Part shown: positions 52,308-62,005 of the stretch, piece by piece
Layout: each line of letters starts with the position of its first letter
How positions within the stretch are numbered: position 1 is the first letter of the stretch
Assembly (NCBI GenBank): GCA_903847975.1
Contig: CAINFC010000006.1
Location: 124,001 to 188,000, forward strand
Reading direction: 5' to 3'
DNA: 64,000 nt
Origin: an uncultured Acidobacteriota bacterium
GTDB lineage: Bacteria > Acidobacteriota > UBA6911 > CAINFC01
Made by a program: the position numbers and the translations under genes
Notes under the pieces: model-generated
What the model saw: only the letters and a program-made list of their open reading frames with translations
Database searches by the model: none
What the model was told of the DNA's origin: nothing

Positions 52308-53819
52308 TCAATTGCGGGAGGCACCGGCCCAGAGGATGGCGTTCTGCACCAGATGCCGGAAACCGGGATAGAAATGGGATTGCCGGTCATGTCCGGGCTG
52401 AACGGCCACCACCCTCGATTTGGCGTAGGGGCTGATCCAGGCTATGACCGGGTCACTGGTCGGATGATCGGTCTGCAGCAGCGGGGTGATCGCCGGGGAA
52501 TGCCAGACCCCTTTGTAGGTTTCGTCGATGAAGTGCATGGGGCCCAAACCCTGCAATATGGGATGCGCGCCCAGCGGCGTAACCCGGAGCTCCACATCGT
52601 GGAGATAGGTGGATCCGGGAAGATCTCCCTCGGGCTTCAGCAGATAGCGGCCCCCGACCACTTCGTTGTACCACCAGGGCCAGGAAGTGTAGTCCGCCAG
52701 AGCATGGTGCAGAACCACCAGCCCCTTGCCGCTTTCCAGGAACCGAACCAGGTTCTCGCGCCTCTCCGGGGCCAGTTCCGCCGTCATATCGTAGAGTACC
52801 AGGACATCGAATTGCGACCGGATGTCCTTTTGAAACGCTTCGGATGCAGATACGGCGTGCGTCCATGCCAGGCCGGGATGACCATCAAAAAGGGTGTAAA
52901 AGGAAGGCTCATAGCCGTGCCCCCCCGTGACCACCAAAACCCGTTTGGCATCTTTCGAAACCGGATAGAGTTTCTCCGGGAAAGGAATGGTGCAGGAGCC
53001 GGCCGCGGCCCACTCCGCCCCCCGCAGGAAGGAGCCGATAAATCCGGTTTCATTCATGGCGACGGCATCGTGGCCGAGCGCGTTATAAAAAACCCTGCCC
53101 TTCCCGTAGGGTACCGTCCAGAGGATCGGCTCCTCGCGTCCGGTTCCATGGGTCTCCTTTCGGGACATAGCCCGGGCAATGACGTGGGCTTCGGGCTGCA
53201 TGCGGGGCTGGTGGTAAAGTTCATCCGTGGCCAGAAATTTCGGGGGCATTCCTTTGGCGATCGGATGATCGGGATCGGAAAAGACGACTTCGAAGGTATG
53301 CCGCCTGCCGTGCCCGGTTTTCGGCTCCGAGGCGGTCCAGTAGCCGCCAACCATTTTCAGAAACTGCGGCCAGGGCTCTTCCTTCAGCCCGGTCGCCTTA
53401 TGCCCGTCGCCAAGGACCTCCAATCCGGTAAAGGCATAATTGGCCCCGTGAATGACCACCATCCCTTTACCCTGGCGGACAAAGGATTCCACCGCTTCTT
53501 CCGCCTGGCGTCCCCAGCGGGAGCCGACGTAGTCCATAACCAGAACATCGTAGCGCTCCAGAACAGACGGTGTAAGACCGGACGGCTCCTCGGTAACCCG
53601 GACGGCAAAACGCCCGGAGTCCAGCAGCAGCTTTTTCAGAAAAGGAGTGGAAGTCCTCCAGTCGTGGTTGTTATAGCCGCTGAGAATCAGGGCATTCAGC
53701 AACCGCGGGGAAGCGGCCGCAGCCGTCGGCTGTCCGCGAAGTACGTCGCCATGCAGAAAGATACCCGCCGTGCAGAGAAGAACGGACAGGAACGACGAAA
53801 GCAAGGATCGGTGTGCCAT
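52308..53819 (-). CDS. Secreted protein with two tandem ThuA-like domains
   Basis: A 503-residue protein with a signal peptide (residues 1-29, ending LRGQ). Residues about 40-275 and 290-500 are two ThuA-like glutamine-amidotransferase-fold domains, each with a Y-D-V-L-V-M-D or F-D-V-L-V-L-Y-D strand, G-K-G-(M/L)-V-V-(I/L)-H and later D-E-(L/T)-Y. The ThuA family is linked to sugar metabolism. The tandem arrangement is less common than the single form. It precedes the GH127 gene and likely belongs to the same glycan-use unit. Confidence 0.8.
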   Translation of the reverse strand: MAHRSLLSSFLSVLLCTAGIFLHGDVLRGQPTAAAASPRLLNALILSGYNNHDWRTSTPFLKKLLLDSGRFAVRVTEEPSGLTPSVLERYDVLVMDYVGSRWGRQAEEAVESFVRQGKGMVVIHGANYAFTGLEVLGDGHKATGLKEEPWPQFLKMVGGYWTASEPKTGHGRRHTFEVVFSDPDHPIAKGMPPKFLATDELYHQPRMQPEAHVIARAMSRKETHGTGREEPILWTVPYGKGRVFYNALGHDAVAMNETGFIGSFLRGAEWAAAGSCTIPFPEKLYPVSKDAKRVLVVTGGHGYEPSFYTLFDGHPGLAWTHAVSASEAFQKDIRSQFDVLVLYDMTAELAPERRENLVRFLESGKGLVVLHHALADYTSWPWWYNEVVGGRYLLKPEGDLPGSTYLHDVELRVTPLGAHPILQGLGPMHFIDETYKGVWHSPAITPLLQTDHPTSDPVIAWISPYAKSRVVAVQPGHDRQSHFYPGFRHLVQNAILWAGASRN

Positions 53820-53937
53820 TGTGTGTCCTCATCATCATGGAATTGTCAGCCGCACTTTCTTTCGCTCCTGCGGGAAAAAAGCGCACGCCGCATGGCTTAT
53901 TATAGCATCAGCCTCCGCCCTTCGCGAGACGGAATTC

Positions 53938-53967
53938 TTGATTGATGCGGATTGATTGCGATATATT
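53938..53967 (+). promoter_or_regulatory. Candidate promoter of the ClpX-like gene
   Basis: TTGATT, an 18-base spacer and TATATT, about 65 bases before the ATG at 54033. It reads opposite to the ThuA gene. Confidence 0.5.
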
Positions 53968-54032
53968 GAACCTTCCGGATCGGTCCCAGAAAAAGAGATG
54001 AATCGCTTTGGAACATAAGACAAGGAGCGGGA

Positions 54033-55130
54033 ATGCAAACCCAGTTTTTGCCCAAGAAAATAAATGAGTTTCTGTGCACCCGGGTTCTCGGGCAGGCGGA
54101 AGCTCTCGAATTCATCTCGGTGGCACTCTATAAGCATATCCATCACCAGAGAGCCGGAAACCTGCTGCTGATCGGCAACAGCGGCAGTGGAAAAACCACC
54201 ATTATGAATGCCGTCAAAGCCTTTTATGATGCCTTCGAGGAGCTGAAGGTCTTCCGGATCATGGTGATCATGAACGCCAACATGCTCGGCGGAGAGGACG
54301 AATCGGACGTCCAGTGTATGCGCCTTTTTAAGGCCATTGAAAATAAAGCGCGCTCTCTTCTGGGGGAGGATCTGACTTCCGAGCAGCTCAAGGCTTACAT
54401 GGAAAGCGCCACGGTCTGCCTGGACGAAGTGGACAAGATTTCCTCACGAATTGCCGGCAAGGTGAACGTCGCCGGTCTGGCCATCCAGCAGTCTTTGCTC
54501 ACCATTATGGAGGGGGAAACCGTCCACTACGAAACCACTCTCAAAGTGGGCGGCACCTCCACGCTGATCAAGATTCCGATCGATACCCGCGGTCTGCTGT
54601 TTATCTGCGGCGGAGCCTACGAAGAGCTGTACGATCAGGTGTACAGCATGGTGATCAGCAAAGAGGATAAGCGCCAGCTCAAACCCCAGATGGTCGTAGG
54701 CAGGGAGGGGAAGATCAGCTTCGAGTCCCGGTTTTCGCTGAAGGAGTTTTTGAAATTCGAGGATCTGTTCCGGTACGGGATGGTGCCGCAGTTCATCTCG
54801 CGATTCAATGCCGCCGTCGTGCTCAATAACCTGGACCGGGAGACCTTGAAGCGAATCATGCAGACCGCATTCGATTCCCCTTACTGCATATCCCGGGATT
54901 ACTTCCAAAGCATGAATATACGGCTTGAACTGACCGAGGGGGCTATGGATTTGATTGCCGGCAACGCGGAAGAAAACAGCCGCACCGGAGCCAGGGCGCT
55001 ACGGGAAGTGTTCAGCCGGATCATCACCCGGTTCGAATATGATCCTTTCGGATCCGGTGAATTGAACCAGAAGGGCGATTCCTGGATCTTACGTATTGAC
55101 GAAAAAATGGTGAAAAGCGCTATCCTGTGA
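54033..55130 (+). CDS. ClpX-like AAA+ ATPase without the zinc-binding domain
   Basis: A 365-residue ATPase behind AGGAG. Walker A is G-N-S-G-S-G-K-T (residues 48-55) and Walker B V-C-L-D-E-V-D-K (128-135). ClpX-like features follow: L-L-F-I-C-G-G-A-Y, F-E-D-L-F-R-Y-G-M-V-P-Q-F-I-S-R-F and sensor-2 G-A-R-A-L-R-E-V. It lacks the N-terminal zinc-binding domain, the pore loop G-Y-V-G (here M-L-G-G-E-D-E) and an I-G-F tripeptide at the ClpP-binding position. It probably acts without ClpP or with another partner. A CxxCH surface protein gene follows after 70 bases. Confidence 0.85.
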   Translation: MQTQFLPKKINEFLCTRVLGQAEALEFISVALYKHIHHQRAGNLLLIGNSGSGKTTIMNAVKAFYDAFEELKVFRIMVIMNANMLGGEDESDVQCMRLFKAIENKARSLLGEDLTSEQLKAYMESATVCLDEVDKISSRIAGKVNVAGLAIQQSLLTIMEGETVHYETTLKVGGTSTLIKIPIDTRGLLFICGGAYEELYDQVYSMVISKEDKRQLKPQMVVGREGKISFESRFSLKEFLKFEDLFRYGMVPQFISRFNAAVVLNNLDRETLKRIMQTAFDSPYCISRDYFQSMNIRLELTEGAMDLIAGNAEENSRTGARALREVFSRIITRFEYDPFGSGELNQKGDSWILRIDEKMVKSAIL

Positions 55131-55200
55131 CGATCGCCTTTTCCCCGGACAGAATAACAGGGCAACCGGCCATTTCAGGCCATAAAGGAGTCTGGTTCCT

Positions 55201-56283
55201 ATGCAATTATGGAAGGCAAAACGTGGGGCGTCGGGTAATTCTCACCTCTTTCTGCTGCTGGCCGTTGGATGTTTGACCTCCTGGATTTGGGCCGCCAACT
55301 CCGATCTCACTCTTTTCAGCACCCGGTATCCGGGAAGCAAGGTGGCCACCTGCTCCTTGTGCCATTCCTCCACTCCTGCCCTGAACAGCTATGGCTCCGA
55401 TTATCGAAGCGCCGGGCGTAACGCCTCCGGTCTGGCCGGCATCGAGAGCCGGGATTCCGACGGGGACGGATTTAGCAATCTGCAGGAAATTCAAGCCGGA
55501 ACCTATCCTGGAAACGCTTCCGACAAGCCGGCCCAAACCACCACCACCGTGGTGACCACCACTACCACTACCACGGCCAGCAGCAGCAGCACCACCACTA
55601 CCCTGCCTTCCGGATCCGCCCTGATGGAATTTGCCCACCTGGCGGCAGGGGGCGGCTGGCGAAGCTTCCTGATAATGAATAACAACACCTCGGCGGACGT
55701 AACCGGAAAGGTCGAATTTACGGCCTCCGGCGGCCAGCCTCTGGTGGTCGAGGTGGACGGCGCGGCGAAAAGCTCTCAGACCTTTACCGTCAAAGCCAAC
55801 GGATTTCTAAAGCTGACTTTGGATTCTGCGTCGGCAGCAAGCCCTCTGACGGGCTGGTGCCGGGTGACTTCCAGCGGATCGCTGGGCGGAGTTCTTGTTT
55901 ACCAGGCCAAGCCGGGATCGGTCATTACCACCCAGGCCTCCGTACTTCCCTCGGTCCGCATGCGGCGATTCCGGGTGGCCATGCCCCAGGTGGGAACCAA
56001 TACGGAACTGGGGATGGCCGTGGCCAACGTGAGCACTCAGTCCGCCAAGGTCACGGCGCGGTACTATACGCCCGGGGGACAGACATTGCTGCCGGATCTT
56101 TCCATCGATATCGCTCCCGGCACGCAGTATGCCGGTTTTGTCAGCCAGCTGGTTCCCGGGGCTCCCTCCGGGCTGGAGGGTGTCCTGGAAATCAGTTCCA
56201 ATGCAGACATTGTGGCGGTGGGACTGCTGGCTATCTACGACTACCAGCTCTACACCACCGTCCCGATCGTCGCCCTGCCTTGA
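55201..56283 (+). CDS. Secreted CxxCH-motif protein with Thr-rich linker
   Basis: A 360-residue protein behind AAAGGAGT. Signal peptide (residues 1-31, ending IWAA). Residues 35-105 contain one C-S-L-C-H heme-type motif and a D-S-D-G-D-G-F-S-N calcium-type loop, an arrangement seen in small extracellular cytochrome-like modules. A Thr/Ser-rich linker (about 113-140) leads to a beta-rich C-terminal half (about 142-360) of unknown family. A single CxxCH can bind one heme c or reflect a chance motif. No cell-wall anchor is visible. Confidence 0.7.
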   Translation: MQLWKAKRGASGNSHLFLLLAVGCLTSWIWAANSDLTLFSTRYPGSKVATCSLCHSSTPALNSYGSDYRSAGRNASGLAGIESRDSDGDGFSNLQEIQAGTYPGNASDKPAQTTTTVVTTTTTTTASSSSTTTTLPSGSALMEFAHLAAGGGWRSFLIMNNNTSADVTGKVEFTASGGQPLVVEVDGAAKSSQTFTVKANGFLKLTLDSASAASPLTGWCRVTSSGSLGGVLVYQAKPGSVITTQASVLPSVRMRRFRVAMPQVGTNTELGMAVANVSTQSAKVTARYYTPGGQTLLPDLSIDIAPGTQYAGFVSQLVPGAPSGLEGVLEISSNADIVAVGLLAIYDYQLYTTVPIVALP

Positions 56284-56299
56284 GCTGCGGGCCGGAACG

Positions 56300-56341
56300 C
56301 CGCCGGCCGGCGGTCCCCAGGGATGCGCCGGGCACCTGGGG
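56300..56341. terminator. Two GC stem-loops between convergent genes
   Basis: CCGCCGGCCGGCGG at 56300-56313 is a perfect palindrome. CCCCAGG at 56315-56321 pairs with CCTGGGG at 56335-56341 across a 13-base loop. No T tract follows, so a bidirectional terminator is possible but not certain. Confidence 0.3.
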
Positions 56342-56398
56342 GAGGTTTGCGGTGCGATTCCCTGCCGTGCAGGGAATGGTTTCGGCTGGGGGCGGACC

Positions 56399-57358
56399 TT
56401 ATTCTCTTCCGGAAAGGAAGATGCCGTCGACGAAGGCCTCGGGGGAAAATTCGATCAGGTCGTCGATTTTTTCACCGATGCCGACGAATCGAATCGGAAT
56501 GCGGAACTCCCGGACAATCGAGAAAACTACGCCGCCTTTGGCCGTACCGTCCAGTTTGGTGACGATCAGCCCGCCCACCCCGGCGGATTTGATGAATTCC
56601 TTAGCCTGAATTAGTCCGTTCTGGCCGGTGGTGGCATCCAGGACCAGAAGCACTTCATGCGGCGCTCCGCGGACCTGCCTCTCGGCAATCCGTTTCATTT
56701 TTTCCAGTTCCTGCATCAGGTTGCTTTTGGTATGCAAACGGCCGGCGGTATCCACCAGAACGATATCCGTTTTTCGGGCCACGGCGGCCTGCAGGCTGTC
56801 GAAAATGACCGCCGAGGGATTTCCCCCGGATGACTGGTGCACCATGTCGGCCCCCGCCCTCCGGGCCCAGACGGAAAGCTGTTCCACGGCGGCGGCACGA
56901 AAGGTATCCGCCGCGCAGATCAATACCGATTTCCCGTCAGTCATGTAGCGGTTGGCCAGTTTCCCCAGGGTGGTGGTTTTTCCCGTGCCGTTCACCCCGA
57001 CCAGCATGATTACCCAGGGGGAAGCGGCCGGGCCGGAGACGGATGCCTGCGGCGCCGCCTTCTGCGCCTCCAGGAGGATGGCGAGCAGTTCCTGGCGAAT
57101 GGATTCGCGCAGATGATCCGGGTCGCAGAGCAGCTTGCGGTCCACTTTCTGTCGCGTCTTTTCAATCACTTCCGAAGCAATGGAAACGCCTATGTCGGCT
57201 CCGATGAGAACCGCCTCCAGGTCGTCCAGCATCTCCGGGCTGATTTCCTTTTTCCCCAGAACGATATTTTCAATTTTTCCAAGCAGGTTATCCCGCGTGC
57301 CCTGGACCGCAGCCTTCAGGCGCTGGAAAAAACTTTTCTTTTCTGTCTTATCTGCCAT
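56399..57358 (-). CDS. ftsY: Signal recognition particle receptor FtsY
   Basis: A 319-residue SRP GTPase that docks ribosome-SRP complexes at the inner membrane. It shows the NG domain with P-loop G-V-N-G-T-G-K-T-T-T, D-T-F-R-A-A-A, D-T-A-G-R-L and T-K-L-D-G-T-A-K-G-G. The long acidic A domain of enterobacterial FtsY is absent, as in many bacteria. The ATG shares one base with the TAA of birA (TAATG), so the pair is translationally coupled. Confidence 0.96.
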   Translation of the reverse strand: MADKTEKKSFFQRLKAAVQGTRDNLLGKIENIVLGKKEISPEMLDDLEAVLIGADIGVSIASEVIEKTRQKVDRKLLCDPDHLRESIRQELLAILLEAQKAAPQASVSGPAASPWVIMLVGVNGTGKTTTLGKLANRYMTDGKSVLICAADTFRAAAVEQLSVWARRAGADMVHQSSGGNPSAVIFDSLQAAVARKTDIVLVDTAGRLHTKSNLMQELEKMKRIAERQVRGAPHEVLLVLDATTGQNGLIQAKEFIKSAGVGGLIVTKLDGTAKGGVVFSIVREFRIPIRFVGIGEKIDDLIEFSPEAFVDGIFLSGRE

Positions 57359-58050
57359 TATGCCTCATTTCTGATCATGTCGTTCCAATCGGCAGCCAAG
57401 GACTCGGGGCCGTTTTGTCGCAGGTGATTATACCGGCTCCATAACCGGCGAATCACGCCGACCAGCAATTCCGCCGGATCAAAATAGCGGCCGGTTTCCA
57501 GGCGCAGGGAGGTAGCCCGGGAAGCAAGCCATTCCGGGAAATCGGTCTGGTTGGCGTTCACCCCGATTCCCATCACCACGAACTCCACATTTTCCTGCAC
57601 CGAGGCCGATTCCACGAGAATGCCGCACAGCTTCCGGCTGCGCAGCAAAATATCGTTGGGAGGTTTGATGCGCAAAGCATCCGCCAGCCCTGGCTCCTTG
57701 CGCAACCGGCTGCCGATGGCCTCATATACCGAAGCGGCCGCCAGCCGGGTCAAAATCAGGCAGTCGGACAGCTTCCAGCTCGGCCGAAGCAGAATGCTGA
57801 AGTAAAGCCCTTCCGGATCGGAGGAGTGCCATGGCCGGTCCCTGGTTCCGCGCCCCCGGGTCTGCACGTCCGCCAGAAAGACGGATCCCTCCGGAGCTCC
57901 CCTTTCTGCCGCGCGGCGGGCTTCCGAGCTGGTGGAGTCGACCGCGGGCCGGTAAAAAATGGGCAGGGGAGAACAGGCGATCCCCCGGCACAGGTTCGCC
58001 CATTTCTCCGGCAGCGGGTTGCGGATTACAGAGTTCAGTTTGCTGGTCAT
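57358..58050 (-). CDS. birA: Biotin-[acetyl-CoA-carboxylase] ligase without HTH domain
   Basis: A 230-residue enzyme that attaches biotin to carboxylase carrier domains. It has the biotin loop T-R-G-R-G-T-R-D-R-P-W and I-L-V-E-S. The normally invariant K-W-P-N-D reads K-P-P-N-D. It lacks an N-terminal DNA-binding domain, so it is not a repressor. The ATG at 58050 is preferred over a TTG at 58065. It overlaps ftsY by one base. Confidence 0.9.
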   Translation of the reverse strand: MTSKLNSVIRNPLPEKWANLCRGIACSPLPIFYRPAVDSTSSEARRAAERGAPEGSVFLADVQTRGRGTRDRPWHSSDPEGLYFSILLRPSWKLSDCLILTRLAAASVYEAIGSRLRKEPGLADALRIKPPNDILLRSRKLCGILVESASVQENVEFVVMGIGVNANQTDFPEWLASRATSLRLETGRYFDPAELLVGVIRRLWSRYNHLRQNGPESLAADWNDMIRNEA

Positions 58051-58091
58051 CCGGGAACCAAACAAATTTCAAACCGGGCGTCGGGCAGGAG

Positions 58092-60773
58092 TCAGGAGGA
58101 CAATCCTGAAATCAGTTCCTGCAGTTTATCCCGGCGCTCCAGTATCGAGCTTCTTCTCTGGCGGTTTTCTTCGACGACTTCGAACGGAGCCCGCTCCAGA
58201 AAGTCCTGGCTCTCCAGCTTGTAATTCAGTTTTTCCAGGTCGATTCGCAGTTTTTCATCTTCCCGCTGCAGGCGAATCCGCTCCTCCTCGAGGTTGAGAA
58301 TTCCTTCCAGGAGCAGCGCCAGCTGGAGCGATCCGACAATGGTTTTTGCGGCCGGGAGTTCCCGGGAAAATCCGGCAACCGGCTGCACGCTCTCCAAGCG
58401 AGCCAGATTTCGCAAAGAGGCGCCATGCCGCACAATCAGCGCCTGCTGTTCCGGGCTGCCCCCGGTGTACTGCAGGGTCATTTTGCGACCCGGTTCGATA
58501 TTCAGTTCCGACCGTAAATTTCGAATTCTGCCGATCAATTCCGCCAGCTGCCGGATTTCTTCCTCTGCGGCCGGATCGTCCAGCTCCGGGACCGGGCGGG
58601 GAAAGGAGGAAAGCATGATGCTCTCGCCGTCGTGCGGCAGGCGCTGCCAGATTTCTTCCGTAAGGAAGGGCATGAAAGGATGGAGCAGCCGCAGGGAGCG
58701 GTCCAGGCAGTAGGTCAGGGTAGCCAGGGCACTTTGACCGCCCGCGCTGTCCCCGCCTTCGGCCAGCTGAGGCTTGATCAGCTCCAGGTACCAGTCACAC
58801 AATTCGTTCCATACGAAGCGGTAAATGATTCGGGTTCCTTCATCGAAGCGGTAATTTTCCAGTGCCTCCTGCATTTCCGCTGCGGCGCGGTTCAGACGGC
58901 TCAGAATCCATCGATCCGCCACCGAAAAGCCTTCCGCACCGGCATTCCTCCGGGCGATCAGTTCTGCCGGGGAAATGGCGGCCTGTTCTTCCGGAAGATT
59001 CATCCGCGCGAACCGGGCGGCGTTCCATATCTTGTTGGCGAAGGCACTGTAGCCCTTCATCCGGTCCGTGGAAAACGGGATGTCCGTTCCAGGCACCGAG
59101 AGCGCCGCCAGGGTAAAGCGGACCGCATCCGCACCATACTGGTGAATGATATCCAGGGGATCGATGATATTGCCCTTGGTTTTGCTCATTTTCTGCTTTC
59201 TTTCATCGCGGACAATGCCGTTGAGGAAAACAGTGCGGAAGGGAACCTGGCCGATGAATTTCAGGCCCATCATGATCATGCGGGCCACCCAGAAAAAGAT
59301 GATGTCCGGACCGGTGATCAGCAGGTCCGTGGGGTAGAAGGTTTTGAGATCCGGCGCATTCTCGTCCGGCCACCCCAGCGTGGAAAAGGGCCAGAGCGCC
59401 GAGCTGAACCAGGTGTCGAGCACATCCTGCTCCCGCTGGATCTGCCCGGATCCGCAATGGCTGCAGCAGGTGGGATCGCTAATTTCGACCGTAATCCGGG
59501 AGCAGTCCTGGCAGTACCAGGCGGGAATCCGGTGCCCCCACCATAACTGACGGGAAATGCACCAGTCGTGGATATTATTCATCCATTCAAAGTAAATTTT
59601 AGAGAAATTCTCCGGGACGAATTGAATCCGGCCCTCCTCCACAGCGCGGATCGCCTCTTCGGCTAAAGGCTTCACGCGAACGAACCACTGCGTGGAAAGC
59701 CGCGGCTCCACCATGGTGTGGCAGCGCTGGCAGTGCCCGACGTTGTGGAGGTGGTCCTCCACTTTCTCCAGCAGCGCAAGCTCTTCCAGCTCGGCAACCA
59801 GCTTCTTCCGGCACTCGAACCGGTCCATCCCGGCATACTTGCCGGCCTCCTCATTCATGCGACCGTCAGGGTACAGCACGTTGATTTCCGGCAGCCGGTG
59901 GCGCTTTCCGACGTGGAAATCGTTGGGATCGTGCGCCGGGGTTATCTTGACTGCCCCGGTCCCGAAGTCCTGACTGACAAAGTCGTCCCGCACCACGGGT
60001 AGCAGGCGCCCCAGAATCGGCAGCTGTACCACGGCGTTGCCGGGCAGGCGCATGTAGCGGGGGTCCGCCGGGTGTACGGCCACCGCGGTGTCTCCCAGCA
60101 TGGTTTCCGGCCGCGTGGTGGCCACGGTGAGGAACCCGGGGCCGGACGGGAACGGGTATCGGATATGGTAAAGCTTGCCTCGGGTGGACTGATAAACGAC
60201 CTCCAGGTCGGAAATGGCCGTCCCGCAGCGCGGGCACCAGTTCACGATATACTCATCCCTGTAAATAAGGTTTTCGCGATACAGGCGGACAAAAACTTCC
60301 CGGACCGCCCGCGAAAGCCCCGCATCCAGGGTAAAGCGCTCCCGGCTCCAGTCGCAGGAGGTCCCCAGAAGGCGCATTTGCTTGGTGATCGTATTTCCGC
60401 TTTCTGTCTTCCAGTCCCAGACCGTCTTCTCGAAAGCTTCGCGGCCCAGGTCCTGGCGGCGTATTCCTTTTTCCGCCAGCTGTTTTTCCACAACATTCTG
60501 CGTGGCAATTCCGGCATGATCCGTGCCGGGGAGCCAGAGCACGTTCCGCCCCTGCATACGTTTCCAGCGGACCAGAATATCGTGCAGGGTATGCTGAAGG
60601 GCGTGGCCCATGTGCAGGGAACCGGTCACGTTGGGAGGGGGAATAACCATGCTGAAGGGCTCTTTGGCGCTGGAAGAAGCGGCCTGAAAGTAACCGGCTT
60701 CTTCCCAAAGGCGGTACCACTTGGCTTCAAAATTGTTGGGTTGATAGGCGCGATCCATTTGTGCTTGCGACAT
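58092..60773 (-). CDS. valS: Valyl-tRNA synthetase
   Basis: An 893-residue class I synthetase. It has the HIGH-type motif ([12 protein letters not shown]), the editing domain, and K-M-S-K-T-K-G-N. The C-terminal 65 residues form the valine-specific coiled coil. Two Cys-x-x-Cys pairs (C-P-R-C and C-S-H-C) may bind zinc. Length is normal. birA starts 41 bases downstream. Confidence 0.97.
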   Translation of the reverse strand: MSQAQMDRAYQPNNFEAKWYRLWEEAGYFQAASSSAKEPFSMVIPPPNVTGSLHMGHALQHTLHDILVRWKRMQGRNVLWLPGTDHAGIATQNVVEKQLAEKGIRRQDLGREAFEKTVWDWKTESGNTITKQMRLLGTSCDWSRERFTLDAGLSRAVREVFVRLYRENLIYRDEYIVNWCPRCGTAISDLEVVYQSTRGKLYHIRYPFPSGPGFLTVATTRPETMLGDTAVAVHPADPRYMRLPGNAVVQLPILGRLLPVVRDDFVSQDFGTGAVKITPAHDPNDFHVGKRHRLPEINVLYPDGRMNEEAGKYAGMDRFECRKKLVAELEELALLEKVEDHLHNVGHCQRCHTMVEPRLSTQWFVRVKPLAEEAIRAVEEGRIQFVPENFSKIYFEWMNNIHDWCISRQLWWGHRIPAWYCQDCSRITVEISDPTCCSHCGSGQIQREQDVLDTWFSSALWPFSTLGWPDENAPDLKTFYPTDLLITGPDIIFFWVARMIMMGLKFIGQVPFRTVFLNGIVRDERKQKMSKTKGNIIDPLDIIHQYGADAVRFTLAALSVPGTDIPFSTDRMKGYSAFANKIWNAARFARMNLPEEQAAISPAELIARRNAGAEGFSVADRWILSRLNRAAAEMQEALENYRFDEGTRIIYRFVWNELCDWYLELIKPQLAEGGDSAGGQSALATLTYCLDRSLRLLHPFMPFLTEEIWQRLPHDGESIMLSSFPRPVPELDDPAAEEEIRQLAELIGRIRNLRSELNIEPGRKMTLQYTGGSPEQQALIVRHGASLRNLARLESVQPVAGFSRELPAAKTIVGSLQLALLLEGILNLEEERIRLQREDEKLRIDLEKLNYKLESQDFLERAPFEVVEENRQRRSSILERRDKLQELISGLSS

Positions 60774-60891
60774 GACGTACTTTTCTATGGCGTCCTCAAT
60801 GGGGTTGTAAAAAGGGATTCCCCGCCCGTAATATCGGCGGGGCTGGATGGAAAAAAGATCGAAGTGTTTTTCTTCGGCGGGAGTCCAACGC

Positions 60892-61887
60892 TTACAGAGG
60901 TACCTTGTTTTGCTTTTTCAACTCTTGCCGAATAATCGATTCTGCCAGCTCGGGAACGATCTCCCAGGCGATTTCACGGAGAACCCGGTCGGACAGGTGC
61001 GCGACCACCTGACGGGCGATCCTCGAAACATCATCCTCCGAAAGTTCTCCAGGCGGTGTGGGGGCCGGGCCCGGGGAAGGCTCCGGAGCACCGGCAGGTT
61101 CCTCGTGCAGTTTCTCGACGGAGGGAGGCAAATCCAGAACCGGCTCTTCCGCGGGAATCGCCGGGGCAGTTTCCGGCTCTGCCGTCTCCAGCATTGGCTC
61201 AGCAACGACAGGCAGGTCCGGAGAGGCCGTGGATTCAGCATCTTCCTGGCGAAGCTCGATAGCGGGAATCTCCAAAAGCATGTCGTCGGTCCCGACTGTG
61301 CTTATGGGCAGGATGCTCATCTCTATTTCCAGCAGGTCACTTTCCTCTTCCGGTGCTGCCGGCACGGTAAAGGCAGACCCGGGCGGCTCAGCGCGAGCCC
61401 CATCGAGCAGCTCTTCGAAGGGTGCCTCCGTTGGGGGAAGAACCGCCGTGGTGGGCCGGAAATCGCCCGGGACGGAAAGTTCCAGCAGGTTCTCCTCCTC
61501 CGGACCCGCCGGGTCCGAGTGGCTTTGTTGCAGCAGACGATGCACCCAGTCCACCAGCTGGTTGGAATCGAGCGGCTTGGTCAGGACGCCGTCGGCGCGG
61601 ACCCGGCTGAATTCCTCTTCGCTGAAAGGTTCGAAGGATCCTCGAAGCAGGAGAACCGGAGTTCGGCAGGACCCGGAGTTCTGCTTGATAAACTCACAGA
61701 CGTCATAACCGTTTTTTCCCGGCATGTAGATATCGGCAAGAACGATATCGGGTCTCTCTCTCTCAAACAGGAGGATCGCCTGATTCCCATCGCGGGCACA
61801 CACAATATCCAGATTGTCCCCTTCGAAGTTCAGGCGAACCATGCGCTCGATGGTAGCGCTATCATCGGCCAGCAGCAGCTTTTTCAT
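60892..61887 (-). CDS. Response regulator with long acidic Pro/Glu linker and conserved helical tail
   Basis: A 331-residue protein. Residues 1-120 are a receiver domain with D8, D9, phosphoacceptor Asp52 (V-L-A-D-I-Y-M-P) and Lys104 (T-K-P). Residues about 121-280 are low-complexity, rich in Pro, Glu and Ala. The last 45 residues ([31 protein letters not shown]) form a helical motif seen in other regulators of this style. No kinase is adjacent. Confidence 0.85.
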   Translation of the reverse strand: MKKLLLADDSATIERMVRLNFEGDNLDIVCARDGNQAILLFERERPDIVLADIYMPGKNGYDVCEFIKQNSGSCRTPVLLLRGSFEPFSEEEFSRVRADGVLTKPLDSNQLVDWVHRLLQQSHSDPAGPEEENLLELSVPGDFRPTTAVLPPTEAPFEELLDGARAEPPGSAFTVPAAPEEESDLLEIEMSILPISTVGTDDMLLEIPAIELRQEDAESTASPDLPVVAEPMLETAEPETAPAIPAEEPVLDLPPSVEKLHEEPAGAPEPSPGPAPTPPGELSEDDVSRIARQVVAHLSDRVLREIAWEIVPELAESIIRQELKKQNKVPL

Positions 61888-62005
61888 GGCATTTTTCGAT
61901 TGCAGAAGGTTAAGGTCATGGTGAGAAAGTTACCTGAAAAAAGCCCATTAAGCAATACCCCGGTATGAAATCGGTAAAAAGCGTCCCTCCCGAAAAAAGC
62001 GAATG

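Noticed and set aside
51945-53945. A 666-codon open frame opposite the GH127 and ThuA genes
   Set aside because: It spans two real genes on the other strand and has no domain-like pattern.
55540-55620. A short tandem repeat or CRISPR-like array in the Thr-rich region
   Set aside because: The ACC/AGC triplets encode an in-frame Thr/Ser linker; there are no spacers.
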